19,532 bases of DNA from M55B118 sp964501715 (GTDB lineage Bacteria > Bacillota_I > Bacilli_A > Izemoplasmatales > Izemoplasmataceae): contig CAZCTR010000021.1 in the NCBI GenBank assembly GCA_964501715.1, positions 1 through 19,532 on the forward strand, read 5' to 3'. Numbering within the stretch: the stretch's first letter is position 1; each line of letters opens with the position of its first letter. Positions 1 through 7,095 of this stretch are shown in pieces. The position numbers and the translations under genes are program-made. The notes under the pieces are model-generated. The model saw only the letters and a program-made list of their open reading frames with translations. It did no database searches and had not been told where the DNA came from.

Positions 1-823
1 CGTTGAAGCCGGCATCGCCAAGGTGATGGAGGTCGAACCCGGCACGTTTGGAAGATAGCGCGACCGCTTTGATGGTGGATGGGTCCGAGCCTTCCTGCGA
101 GGTGCCGATCGCACTCATCGCAAGCGCACCTTTCTCACGGATCCGTTTGACCCATACCCGGCACATCTCCTCGGAGATGCCGGGCACGGTACCGGGAGCC
201 GGAAGCATCACGAAATCCGCACCATGGTCGATGAACATGTCAATGGTCCTCTCGTCAATGATGCCCTCGCCACCTTCGCCGACCATGCCGGCGCTGTGCA
301 TCTTGCCGGCGACGAGTGCGACCTTGTCGCCAAGGTTGGACTTGATCGCCTTGAGTGCGTCCCTGATGGCCGCATTGGTCACACCGGTGCTCGGGTTTCC
401 CGTCAGGACAATCATCTGAGCGCCTTGATCGTAGGCTTTTCTGGCGTTCATTGCGGTCGCGGTCCGTCCTGTCTCAATGGACTCGAAAGAAGAGGACGCC
501 TCTTTTGGAACGGGTTCCAAGTTGATCGCGACCATGCGAGAGGTCAATTGTGAGATTTCTTTTAATAGATGCGTCTCATTGTCAGACTCGAAGCCGTTCA
601 ACCTTGGTCGGTCGACATCGTACATGTTCAGGATGAGTATGTCGGCGCCGAAGGCAGAGGCGAGTTCGGGGTTTGTGATCCCCCGGAATAGCGGGGGTGC
701 TGGGGCGATAATCTCGCTTGCGAGGCTTCTGCCCTCCGAGAGCCGGACAGCTTCTATGAGTGTTTTTCCGTCCGCCTCGCTCATGGCCTTTCCGTAAAGG
801 TCCAGCATGCGTGTGTGTGTCAT
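1..823 (-). CDS. DUF7916 / PEP-phosphonomutase-like TIM-barrel protein, C-terminus cut by window edge
   Basis: The reverse strand is open without a stop from ATG at 823 to the window edge, giving 274 residues of an incomplete gene. The protein has the look of the TIM-barrel family often annotated as PEP phosphonomutase or, wrongly, as haloacid dehalogenase-like (DUF7916): SEGR near residue 29, ITNPELASAFGAD at 49-61, NLEP at 101-104, TGNPSTGVTN at 141-150, GKMHSAG at 173-179 and GADFVMLPAPGT at 201-212. Its substrate is not known to me. The family often sits in PTS operons, and here it starts 8 bases after the stop of the EIIA gene; its GGAG ribosome site overlaps that stop, so translation is probably coupled. 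A role in handling a PTS-derived sugar phosphate or in regulation is inference. Family assignment is fairly firm, function is open. Confidence 0.8.
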   Translation of the reverse strand, partial: MTHTRMLDLYGKAMSEADGKTLIEAVRLSEGRSLASEIIAPAPPLFRGITNPELASAFGADILILNMYDVDRPRLNGFESDNETHLLKEISQLTSRMVAINLEPVPKEASSSFESIETGRTATAMNARKAYDQGAQMIVLTGNPSTGVTNAAIRDALKAIKSNLGDKVALVAGKMHSAGMVGEGGEGIIDERTIDMFIDHGADFVMLPAPGTVPGISEEMCRVWVKRIREKGALAMSAIGTSQEGSDPSTIKAVALSSKRAGFDLHHLGDAGFN

Positions 824-831
824 GGTATCAC

Positions 832-1278
832 CTACTCCACTGATAGTTTTAGGATGGTTCTGGTGTCCTTGTCCTTCTGTTTGAGGATTTCAACGGATTT
901 CATGCCCGGAAACACGACCGGGGAAGCCAAGGACGGGACATTTTTCTTGATCGCGTCCATGTCGAAGGAAACGAGGGGGGCGCCTTTTTTCACTTGGTCG
1001 CCCTTACTGACATGGGTTTTGAACCCTTCACCTTTCAAGTTCACGGTATCGACACCGACGTGGATCAGGATGTCAAGGCCTAGCTTGTCCTTGATGCCGA
1101 TCGCGTGTCCTCCGGGAAAAAGGACACTGACTGTCCCGTCCATGGGCGCGATGACTTCCCCGAAATCGGGGATGATCAGAAACCCGGGACCGACAGATCC
1201 GCTTGAGAAAGCCTCATCAGGGGTTTCATCCAATGGTTTTATGGTGCCTTGAATGGGAAGAAGAATCTTTTTATTCAT
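832..1278 (-). CDS. PTS EIIA component, glucose type (EIIA-Glc/Crr-like)
   Basis: A 148-residue cytoplasmic phosphocarrier that would take phosphate from HPr and pass it to the EIIB domain of a glucose-family permease. The whole protein is a single EIIA type-1 domain: IAPMDGTV at 43-50, the GHAIGI segment with His58, and LIHVGVDTVNLKGEGF from 71 with His73, the expected phosphorylated histidine (equivalents of His75 and His90 of the E. coli protein). Length is normal for a free-standing EIIA. The start is supported by AAAGGGTG a few bases upstream of ATG. It lies downstream of the EIICB gene, which has no EIIA domain of its own, so the two are natural partners. A strong hairpin separates them, so EIIA may be transcribed partly on its own. 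It could also serve other EIIA-less permeases of the cell. Confidence 0.95.
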   Translation of the reverse strand: MNKKILLPIQGTIKPLDETPDEAFSSGSVGPGFLIIPDFGEVIAPMDGTVSVLFPGGHAIGIKDKLGLDILIHVGVDTVNLKGEGFKTHVSKGDQVKKGAPLVSFDMDAIKKNVPSLASPVVFPGMKSVEILKQKDKDTRTILKLSVE

Positions 1279-1382
1279 GATTTCACCCTTTTATATGTCT
1301 ATTTTTGGCTGTTGGATGTCCTGCTTAACTCACAACAACACTTTCAGTCATATGATAACAATTATTCTTGAAGATTGTAAGA

Positions 1383-1416
1383 AAAATGAATGGAAGGCGG
1401 ACCTTCCATTCATTTT
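1383..1416 (-). terminator. Terminator after the EIICB gene, inside the PTS cluster
   Basis: A perfect inverted repeat has arms of 15 bases (1383-1397 and 1402-1416) and a 4-base loop. Read on the minus strand it ends in a run of five T. It starts 18 bases past the stop of the EIICB gene and 105 bases before the EIIA start. On the plus strand the T tract is short, so it should work mainly for the minus strand. It would reduce read-through into the EIIA and DUF7916-like genes. Confidence 0.85.
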
Positions 1417-1433
1417 GGTTGGATGATTAGGCA

Positions 1434-2885
1434 CTAAAGAAGATCTTCCATCGCGCTTGCGACGAATTGTGCGTCCGTACCGACGACAACCTGGATGCTT
1501 TGACCTGAGATCATGACATCAGAGGCGCCGGCTTTCTTGGCTGCTTCTTTGTCCACCTTGGTCTTGTCGTTGACATTGATTCTGAGTCGGGTGACACAAT
1601 AGTCCATATCCTTGACATTTTCTTTTCCGCCAATAGCGGCAAGGATTTTCTGTGCCTTGTCGGAATGCTTGGCTTTACCTGTGACTTCATCCTCGTACTC
1701 GAGATCCTCGCGACGTCCCGGGGTCGGGATGTCGAAACGGATGATGAGGTATCTGAAGAGGAAATAATAGATGAAGAAGAAAGCGACACCGATGATCGGC
1801 AGGAGCCACCAGTTGACGGCCAAGTCATTTTGAGCCTGAAGGACCATGTCGACAAGGCCCGCACTGAAACCGAAACCGGAAAGTGCCGGAATAGCCGCCG
1901 CGATGATCATTGAAATGCCGGTCAGAACAGCATGAACAAGGAACAGAAGCGGCGCTACGAACAAGAAGGAGAATTCGATCGGTTCGGTGATGCCTGTGAA
2001 GAAGGAAGCGAATGCCGCACCGAACATGATGGATGCGACTTTAGCCCTGTTCTGCGGCTTGGCCGTATGAACCATGGCCAAAGCGGCGCCTGGAAGCCCG
2101 AACATCATGATCGGGAAGTACCCGGCCATGTAGCGACCGGTCTCGCCTTGGACACCCTCGCCGGCGAGGAACAGTTCGAGGTCGGCGATGCCGAACCCTT
2201 CAAACCAGAAAACAGCATTGAGCGCATGGTGCAGACCAAGAGGAATCAGAAGACGGTTGAAGAAGCCATAGATTCCAGCGCCGAAAGCGCCAAGGTCACC
2301 CATCGCGACACCGAAGCTGGTAAGCCCGTCGAAAATCCAGGGCCAGATGAACAGCAATGGAATGGCGACCACGAGCGCGATGCCTGCGGTCACGATTGCG
2401 ACAGCGCGTTTTCCGCTGAAGAAAGCGAGAGCGCGTGGCAGCTCGACCTGATGGAAACGGTTGAAGGTATGACCACCGATGATACCGCTGACGATACCGA
2501 CGAAAGCATTCTCAATATTGCCGAATGCGAGTGCGTGTTCCTGAGACAGTTCCGTACCGCCGCGAAGAACTTCTGCGGAATCGGGACTCAGCAGGAATGT
2601 GATGACGAAGAATCCAACGATACCTGCGATTGCGGCCGCCCCGTCGTTCTTCTTGGAAAGGCCGTACGCGACACCGGCTGCGAAGAGGATCGGGATGTTT
2701 CCGATGATGGCGTCTCCCGCAGTCAGGAGGAACGTTGGTACAACGCCGCCTTCTAGGACGGTGGAGTCAAGCCAGTAACCGACACCCATCAGGATGGCAG
2801 CGGCTGGCAGGACAGCGACCGGCAGCATCAATGATTTACCGATCTTTTGAAGATAGCCTAATACTTTGATGCCAAATTCTCTCAT
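1434..2885 (-). CDS. nagE: PTS EIICB permease, probably N-acetylglucosamine (NagE/NagP) type
   Basis: A 483-residue membrane transporter that imports and phosphorylates a sugar. Residues 1 to about 385 form the EIIC domain with many membrane helices. Diagnostic segments are FFNRLLIPLGLHHALN at 208-223, the AGYFPIMMFGLPGAALAM stretch at 254-271 and GITEPIEF at 298-305, with Glu301 in the substrate-binding motif. After a TPGRRED linker comes EIIB, with the phosphorylated Cys430 in MDYCVTRLR. The GLHH motif, the FPIMMFGLPGAALAM segment and TPGR linker match the GlcNAc branch better than PtsG; this is family knowledge and inference. Glucose or another hexose remains possible, and no nagA or nagB lies in the window. 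There is no EIIA domain; the next gene supplies one. The start is supported by GGGAGAGA and a strong promoter just upstream. Confidence 0.9.
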   Translation of the reverse strand: MREFGIKVLGYLQKIGKSLMLPVAVLPAAAILMGVGYWLDSTVLEGGVVPTFLLTAGDAIIGNIPILFAAGVAYGLSKKNDGAAAIAGIVGFFVITFLLSPDSAEVLRGGTELSQEHALAFGNIENAFVGIVSGIIGGHTFNRFHQVELPRALAFFSGKRAVAIVTAGIALVVAIPLLFIWPWIFDGLTSFGVAMGDLGAFGAGIYGFFNRLLIPLGLHHALNAVFWFEGFGIADLELFLAGEGVQGETGRYMAGYFPIMMFGLPGAALAMVHTAKPQNRAKVASIMFGAAFASFFTGITEPIEFSFLFVAPLLFLVHAVLTGISMIIAAAIPALSGFGFSAGLVDMVLQAQNDLAVNWWLLPIIGVAFFFIYYFLFRYLIIRFDIPTPGRREDLEYEDEVTGKAKHSDKAQKILAAIGGKENVKDMDYCVTRLRINVNDKTKVDKEAAKKAGASDVMISGQSIQVVVGTDAQFVASAMEDLL

Positions 2886-2925
2886 ACTTCTCTCTCCCTT
2901 TTAAATTTTTTATGCTTTCATGTTC

Positions 2926-2954
2926 ATTTTACAAGCGCATACATGATTAGTCAA
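2926..2954 (-). promoter_or_regulatory. Sigma-A promoter of the EIICB gene
   Basis: Read on the minus strand: TTGACT at 2949-2954, a 17-base spacer and TAAAAT at 2926-2931. The leader to the ATG at 2885 is only about 30 bases, so there is no room for the antiterminator-controlled leader known for some ptsG genes. A short palindrome (TTGAA-T-TTCAA, 2964-2974) lies just upstream of the -35. Confidence 0.75.
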
Positions 2955-3018
2955 ATATAAATGTTGAATTTCAAAGCAATAAGAAAGGCTCAAAAATATC
3001 CAATCCATGCTCAAAACA

Positions 3019-3047
3019 TTGATAAACTGTCCGAACCTTGTTATAAA
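3019..3047 (+). promoter_or_regulatory. Sigma-A promoter of the fructose kinase/EIIA unit
   Basis: TTGATA at 3019-3024, a 17-base spacer and TATAAA at 3042-3047. It faces away from the EIICB promoter; the two -35 boxes are 64 bases apart. Predicted transcription start is near 3054, giving a leader of about 110 bases. A palindrome TGAA-TG-TTCA (3056-3065) lies at the predicted start and could be an operator. Confidence 0.7.
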
Positions 3048-3165
3048 TAGGATAGTGAATGTTCAATGCCTGTTGAGACGGCCATGCCATAAATTGAAAG
3101 CCACCAACGTCTTTGTGCTTAGGGACAGACAAACATAATTAAATCTTTAAACCGTGGAGGCTCCC

Positions 3166-4089
3166 ATGATCTATACCTGCACCCTCAATCCGTCCATGGA
3201 CTACAGGATGAAGCTCAGTCATTTTGAGAAAAATGGTCTAAACCGGGCGAATGATGCCTCGCTCTTTCCCGGTGGCAAAGGTGTCAATGTCTCGATCGTG
3301 CTTAAAAACCTCGGAGATGATAGTGTGCCTCTCGGGTTTCAGGGCGGGGCCGGCGGCGCGATGCTCACGGATCGACTGAGGGAGTGTCATGGGGTGACGC
3401 CGGATTTCGTCCATATAGGGAATGAGACACGAATCAATGTCAAGCTAAAGGAAGCGGGTCATCAAAAAGAGACTGAAATAAACGCACCGGCCCCCAAGGT
3501 CAAAGAAGATGAATATGAGATGCTTCTTGATAAGATCAAAAAGCTTGATCAAAAGGACATGTTGGTCCTTGCCGGAAGTGATGTCTACAGAGATTCCCGA
3601 AGCTACGCCGATATCATGGAAATCTGCGGAAAGGGGAGTGTGCCCTTCATCATCGATGGTGAATGGAAATCCATTCCTGTCTCGCTGAAACATGGCCCAT
3701 TGCTCATAAAGCCGAATCTGAGGGAGTTGGAAATGATTGAAGGCCGTTCCCTCGAGCATGAAAAAGACATTGTGAAAGCGGGGAAACGTCTTTTAGTGGA
3801 CGGCGCGAGAAATGTGATTGTCTCCATGGGCGCGAAAGGAGCCTATTTTCTCGGTGACGAGGGCACCTATCATGCGGCCGCCTTGGATGGCGAGGTGCTC
3901 AATGCCGTCGGTGCGGGCGACAGCATGGTTGCGGGGTTCATCCACGGCTACATCCATGAGCATGATCTGCTTGAAGCGTTTCGATGGAGCCTAGCCGCCG
4001 GATGCGCAAGCGCATTCAGCGAGGGTTTCGCAGACATGAGCACAATAGAAACGTATCTGGACTCCGTCAATATAAAGAAGGTGGAATAA
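3166..4089 (+). CDS. fruK: 1-phosphofructokinase (PfkB family)
   Basis: A 307-residue cytoplasmic kinase converting fructose 1-phosphate to fructose 1,6-bisphosphate with ATP. It starts MIYTCTLNPSMDY, the usual FruK opening. The PfkB sugar-binding GGKGVNVS is at 36-43 and the ATP-site GAGDS at 249-253 has the catalytic base Asp252. Length is typical. I chose ATG at 3166 because GGAGG lies 5 bases upstream; the in-frame GTG at 3154 precedes that site and would add only four residues. The gene is first in its unit and its stop overlaps the start of a fructose-type EIIA by one base (TAATG). Tagatose-6-phosphate kinase is the main alternative in the same family, but the N-terminus and the fructose EIIA neighbour favour FruK. 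Confidence 0.9.
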   Translation: MIYTCTLNPSMDYRMKLSHFEKNGLNRANDASLFPGGKGVNVSIVLKNLGDDSVPLGFQGGAGGAMLTDRLRECHGVTPDFVHIGNETRINVKLKEAGHQKETEINAPAPKVKEDEYEMLLDKIKKLDQKDMLVLAGSDVYRDSRSYADIMEICGKGSVPFIIDGEWKSIPVSLKHGPLLIKPNLRELEMIEGRSLEHEKDIVKAGKRLLVDGARNVIVSMGAKGAYFLGDEGTYHAAALDGEVLNAVGAGDSMVAGFIHGYIHEHDLLEAFRWSLAAGCASAFSEGFADMSTIETYLDSVNIKKVE

Positions 4090-4547
4090 TGAAAATCAGA
4101 GAGCTCATCAACAAGGACCTGATCAATCTTGATCTAAAAGGTAAAAACAAGAATGAAGTCATCGAAGAACTTGCAAAAAGCCTTGAGAAAAACGCCAAGA
4201 TCGACGATATCGAGGATTTCATCGACGCCATCATGGCCCGAGAAGCCGAAGGCTCGACAGGCGTGGGTTTCGGCATTGCGATTCCGCATGCCAAGAGCGC
4301 AAGCGTGAAGGAGCCCTGTCTTGTTTTTGCGCGGACGGACAGGCCTGTTGCGTACGATGACAGTGATGGAAAGGCGGATATGTTTTTCATGATTGCAGCC
4401 CCTGAAGGAGAGGAAAACCTCCATCTTCAAACACTCGCCAAGCTTTCGAGGAAATTGATCGATGAGCATTTCCGGCACGTGCTGCGCCATGCGGAAACCG
4501 CCGATGACATCCTTTCCGCGCTCTACGAGATCGACGATGGTCAATGA
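4089..4547 (+). CDS. PTS EIIA component, fructose/mannitol type, stand-alone
   Basis: A 152-residue EIIA type-2 phosphocarrier. The phosphorylated histidine is His67 in FGIAIPHAKS; TGVGFGIAIPHA is the family signature. It corresponds to the N-terminal EIIA domain of FruA-type permeases but ends after this domain. The start at 4089 overlaps the fruK stop by one base, with AAGAAGGTGG as ribosome site inside the end of fruK, so the two are translationally coupled. No EIIB or EIIC follows: a terminator closes the unit about 90 bases later. The protein must therefore act with an EIIBC encoded elsewhere. It could instead be a regulatory EIIA (PtsN-like), but its coupling to fruK favours fructose uptake. 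Confidence 0.88.
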   Translation: MKIRELINKDLINLDLKGKNKNEVIEELAKSLEKNAKIDDIEDFIDAIMAREAEGSTGVGFGIAIPHAKSASVKEPCLVFARTDRPVAYDDSDGKADMFFMIAAPEGEENLHLQTLAKLSRKLIDEHFRHVLRHAETADDILSALYEIDDGQ

Positions 4548-4633
4548 AAGAAGGGTATGCATCCCAAAATGATACCTGTGAGAAGTTTTTGTGCTTTATG
4601 AAGTCATTTTTTGACGTCGGACAAACATCCTTG

Positions 4634-4654
4634 ACCCGCGAAAGCGGGTTTTTT
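4634..4654 (+). terminator. Terminator of the fruK-EIIA unit
   Basis: A 6-bp stem ACCCGC / GCGGGT (4634-4639 and 4644-4649) with a GAAA tetraloop, followed by T to 4654. It is a compact intrinsic terminator, 87 bases after the EIIA stop. Confidence 0.9.
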
Positions 4655-4675
4655 AAATGTTTAAGTGTTTTTCTT

Positions 4676-4706
4676 CATGACAGTGTCATGTTGTGACAAA
4701 TGTCAC
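4676..4706 (+). promoter_or_regulatory. Two adjacent palindromes, candidate regulator sites for the ABC/TCS operon
   Basis: Palindrome 1 is CATGACA-G-TGTCATG (4676-4690), perfect with 7-base arms. Palindrome 2 is GTGACA-AA-TGTCAC (4693-4706), perfect with 6-base arms. Both share TGACA/TGTCA half-sites. Palindrome 2 is centred about 42 bases before the predicted transcription start, the usual place for an activator that replaces a weak -35. The operon encodes a NarL-type regulator, the natural candidate to bind here; that link is inference. Confidence 0.65.
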
Positions 4707-4735
4707 TATACACAGTCACACTAAAAAAGTATACT
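4707..4735 (+). promoter_or_regulatory. Promoter of the ABC exporter operon
   Basis: The -10 is TATACT at 4730-4735. At the right distance (17 bases) the -35 is only TATACA at 4707-4712, a poor match that directly abuts the second palindrome. This suggests a promoter that needs an activator. The predicted start is near 4742, so the leader before ATG 4754 is very short and carries the GAGGTGAT ribosome site. Confidence 0.55.
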
Positions 4736-4753
4736 GATGTCGAGGTGATAGAA

Positions 4754-5698
4754 ATGATTGTATCGATGAACAATGTGATCAAACGTTATGAAAATGAAAG
4801 ACTCGCACTCGACCACATGAACTTCCATGTCAACAAAGGGGAGGTGATCGGGCTGCTCGGACCCAACGGGGCTGGAAAAACCACTGCGATCAAAAGCATT
4901 GTGGGCCTTCTTGATATAGATGAGGGGTCCATCGAGGTGTTCGGTGAGAAACACAACGGACAGAACCGATCCGTCAAGAGCCGGATCGGCCTTGTCACTC
5001 AGGAAGTGACTGTGTATGATGATTTGAACGCGTATGAGAACTTGCTGTTCTTCGGCAAACTCTACGGGTTGAAGGGTGAACGCTTGAAAAAGCGCATTGA
5101 AGAGGTATCCAGACTGATCGGTCTGGAAAACAGGCTCAAAGAGAGCCCGAAACGGTATTCAGGCGGCATGAGACGCCGTCTCAACATCGGCTGCGCCCTC
5201 CTGCATGAACCCGAACTCCTGATCATGGACGAGCCCACTGTCGGCATCGACCCACAGAGCCGCCACTATATCCTTGAATTCGTCAAGAAACTCGCCAGGG
5301 ACACAGGGACTTCGATCCTTTACACGTCCCACTACATCGAGGAAGTGGAGGCGATTGCAGACCGTGTGGCGATCATCGACCAGGGACACATCATTGCCGA
5401 AGGCACCATGGACAAGCTGGTCGCCAAGATCAAGGGGGACCGCCATACCCTGATCAGGGTCGAATCGCCCAAGGAGGATGCACTTTCGGATATCCGGGAC
5501 ATCGCCGATGTGAAGGAGGTCTCACTCGATCAGGACACCTACCATGTCGTGACCCCTCCCGGGGTGAGGATCCTTGATAGGCTGCTCACCACCCTTAGCC
5601 CGATGACCATCCTGGATGTGAGCGACAAGCAGCCGAACCTTGAGGATGTCTTTCTGATGCTCACGGGGAAATCATTGCGCGATGGCGAGGTGGAGTGA
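4754..5698 (+). CDS. ABC transporter ATPase, antibiotic/lipid efflux type (LnrL-like)
   Basis: A 314-residue cytoplasmic ATPase powering an ABC-2 exporter. Walker A GPNGAGKTT is at 36-44, Q-loop Gln83, signature YSGGMRRR at 135-142, Walker B LLIMDE at 155-160 with catalytic Glu160, and switch His193 in TSHYIEE. About 90 residues after the nucleotide-binding domain form the C-terminal extension usual in drug-resistance ATPases of this type. I chose ATG 4754 because GAGGTGAT lies 4 bases upstream; an earlier in-frame ATG at 4700 falls within the operator region, before the predicted transcription start. Two permeases and a two-component system follow without gaps. This content matches B. subtilis LnrLMN-LnrJK (YfiLMN/YfiJK, linearmycin resistance), which rests on family knowledge; the true substrate is unknown. 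Confidence 0.92.
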   Translation: MIVSMNNVIKRYENERLALDHMNFHVNKGEVIGLLGPNGAGKTTAIKSIVGLLDIDEGSIEVFGEKHNGQNRSVKSRIGLVTQEVTVYDDLNAYENLLFFGKLYGLKGERLKKRIEEVSRLIGLENRLKESPKRYSGGMRRRLNIGCALLHEPELLIMDEPTVGIDPQSRHYILEFVKKLARDTGTSILYTSHYIEEVEAIADRVAIIDQGHIIAEGTMDKLVAKIKGDRHTLIRVESPKEDALSDIRDIADVKEVSLDQDTYHVVTPPGVRILDRLLTTLSPMTILDVSDKQPNLEDVFLMLTGKSLRDGEVE

Positions 5699-6412
5699 AT
5701 GATCAGGTTCTATTTTCTCAGATTGCTCAAGGATTATATCGGACATGCCATCCTCATCGGACTGCCGATGTTCCTCATCGCGACGCTCACCTACATCAAC
5801 GCCCCCGACCAGACAGGGTGGCCCGAGATCTCGCGTCATATCACCATCCTGTTCGTCCTGATGTTTCAGATATTCGGCGCGGCCTACACCTTCGAAGGTC
5901 TCGAGGCCGACTTCCTCACTCCGATGAAGGACCGCCTGCATGCGACGCCTGCGAACCCCGTGCATCTTGTGGTGATCCAGATTGTCTTCAGCACGATGGT
6001 CAGTCTTTTGCAGAGTATCATCCTGGTCGCTTTCTCCGTTGTGATCTTCGATGCCGCCTTTGAGAATCTTCTGGCGGTCATGGGCCTCTTGGTGCTCTCG
6101 GCTATAGGCGCCCAATTGCTTGGTGGCGTCTTGGTGCTCGCGCTCAAAAGCGCTTCGAAAGCGCAGGTGACCATCACGCTTTACGCCATTTTCGCGCCGA
6201 TGGTCGCGGGTCTGAACTTTTCCCTTCCCGATATTGCGATCAGGCCGTATCTTGAACGGTATTCCTCCCCCCTGGCTTTGAGCAGGATGGGGATTGAAGG
6301 CCTCTTTCAGGATGACTTGGGCGATGTGCTATTCAGTGCGTTCTCACTCGCGGGCATCATAGTAATCCTCATCATCATGCTCAGGTTGCTTGGCAGGAAG
6401 GTGATCGTATGA
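5699..6412 (+). CDS. ABC-2 type permease, first subunit (LnrM-like)
   Basis: A 237-residue membrane protein with about six hydrophobic segments: one near the N-terminus after a short basic start (about 17-33), others near 48-64, 93-118, 124-148, 155-175 and a last at about 210-232, ending with basic residues. The pattern is that of the short ABC-2 permease family and not of a full-length exporter. Its ATG follows the ATPase stop directly, with GAGGTGGAG just upstream. It presumably pairs with the next gene product to form the transmembrane part of the exporter. Sequence alone does not give the substrate. The assignment rests on topology and gene context more than on sharp motifs. Confidence 0.85.
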   Translation: MIRFYFLRLLKDYIGHAILIGLPMFLIATLTYINAPDQTGWPEISRHITILFVLMFQIFGAAYTFEGLEADFLTPMKDRLHATPANPVHLVVIQIVFSTMVSLLQSIILVAFSVVIFDAAFENLLAVMGLLVLSAIGAQLLGGVLVLALKSASKAQVTITLYAIFAPMVAGLNFSLPDIAIRPYLERYSSPLALSRMGIEGLFQDDLGDVLFSAFSLAGIIVILIIMLRLLGRKVIV

Positions 6413-7095
6413 GCGTTTTTTTCGAACACGCCCTCAGGCGGACATTGCAGCAGCGGTTGCTCGTTTTCGGGATGATCATCTTCCCCGTCGCCCTCGCCCT
6501 CGCACCCCATCCCGATTCCGCGGTGCCTCCGATCGGATTCGCGCTTTACGGCCTCATCATCCTTTTCAGCGGATTCCTCCTTACCAAGCAGACCATCCAC
6601 GACAGAACCTTCGGCACCCTCACCCGGATTGCGGCCGCCCCTGTAAGCCATGCGCAATATCTAAGTGGTCATCTGCTTGCATATCTGAGCGTCCTGGCCT
6701 TTCAGAACATCATATTCGTCCTGATCGCCATGGCCTTGTGGTCCTCACTTGACATCTCTTTTGCAGTCCTGTTTCTTGTCTATCTTGTCTTTTCCGCATT
6801 GTCGGTCACGTTTTCGCTCTTTTGGCACATGCTTTTCCGTTCGTATGCCACGAGCATCGCGTTCTTCAGTGTCATCATCAACATGGTCGCGATCATCGGC
6901 GGTCTCATCATACCGATCATGTACATGCCTGAACGGGTGAAGGACATTGCGGTCATCCTGCCCACCTACTGGTTCTCCTACGCCTTGCAAGCCACCTACG
7001 ATTCCGACTTTGTATCCGTGTCTTTGGGCTTGTTGATTGTGGCCGGGTTTGCTATACTATTCTTAGTCATCGGTTCAAGAAGGAGACTCGTTTGA
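6409..7095 (+). CDS. ABC-2 type permease, second subunit (LnrN-like)
   Basis: A 228-residue membrane protein, again with about six hydrophobic stretches, starting in a 4-base ATGA overlap with the previous permease and preceded by AGGAAGGTGAT. The middle part (DRTFGTLTRIAAAPVSHAQY, roughly 67-86) is the cytoplasmic coupling segment typical of ABC-2 permeases, where a conserved T/G-x-R-x-x-A/P pattern contacts the ATPase. It should form a heterodimer with the upstream permease. The overlapping starts mean that the ATPase, both permeases and the kinase are made from one message in matched amounts. Confidence 0.87.
   Translation: MSVFFEHALRRTLQQRLLVFGMIIFPVALALAPHPDSAVPPIGFALYGLIILFSGFLLTKQTIHDRTFGTLTRIAAAPVSHAQYLSGHLLAYLSVLAFQNIIFVLIAMALWSSLDISFAVLFLVYLVFSALSVTFSLFWHMLFRSYATSIAFFSVIINMVAIIGGLIIPIMYMPERVKDIAVILPTYWFSYALQATYDSDFVSVSLGLLIVAGFAILFLVIGSRRRLV

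Noticed and set aside
48..797. Open frames on the plus strand over the left end
   Set aside because: They are antisense to a continuous minus-strand frame with clear family motifs that runs to the window edge; they lack convincing ribosome sites and recognisable motifs.
1932..2756. A 274-residue plus-strand frame
   Set aside because: It is fully antisense to the EIICB permease gene, has a highly charged low-sense composition, and no family features.
3062..3098. Possible stem TTCAAT...ATTGAA in the fruK leader, perhaps a riboswitch
   Set aside because: The pairing is short, AT-rich and encloses no further conserved structure; no riboswitch class is recognisable.
3154..3165. GTG start four codons upstream for fruK
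   Set aside because: It overlaps the GGAGG ribosome site that serves ATG 3166, and FruK proteins normally start at MIYT.
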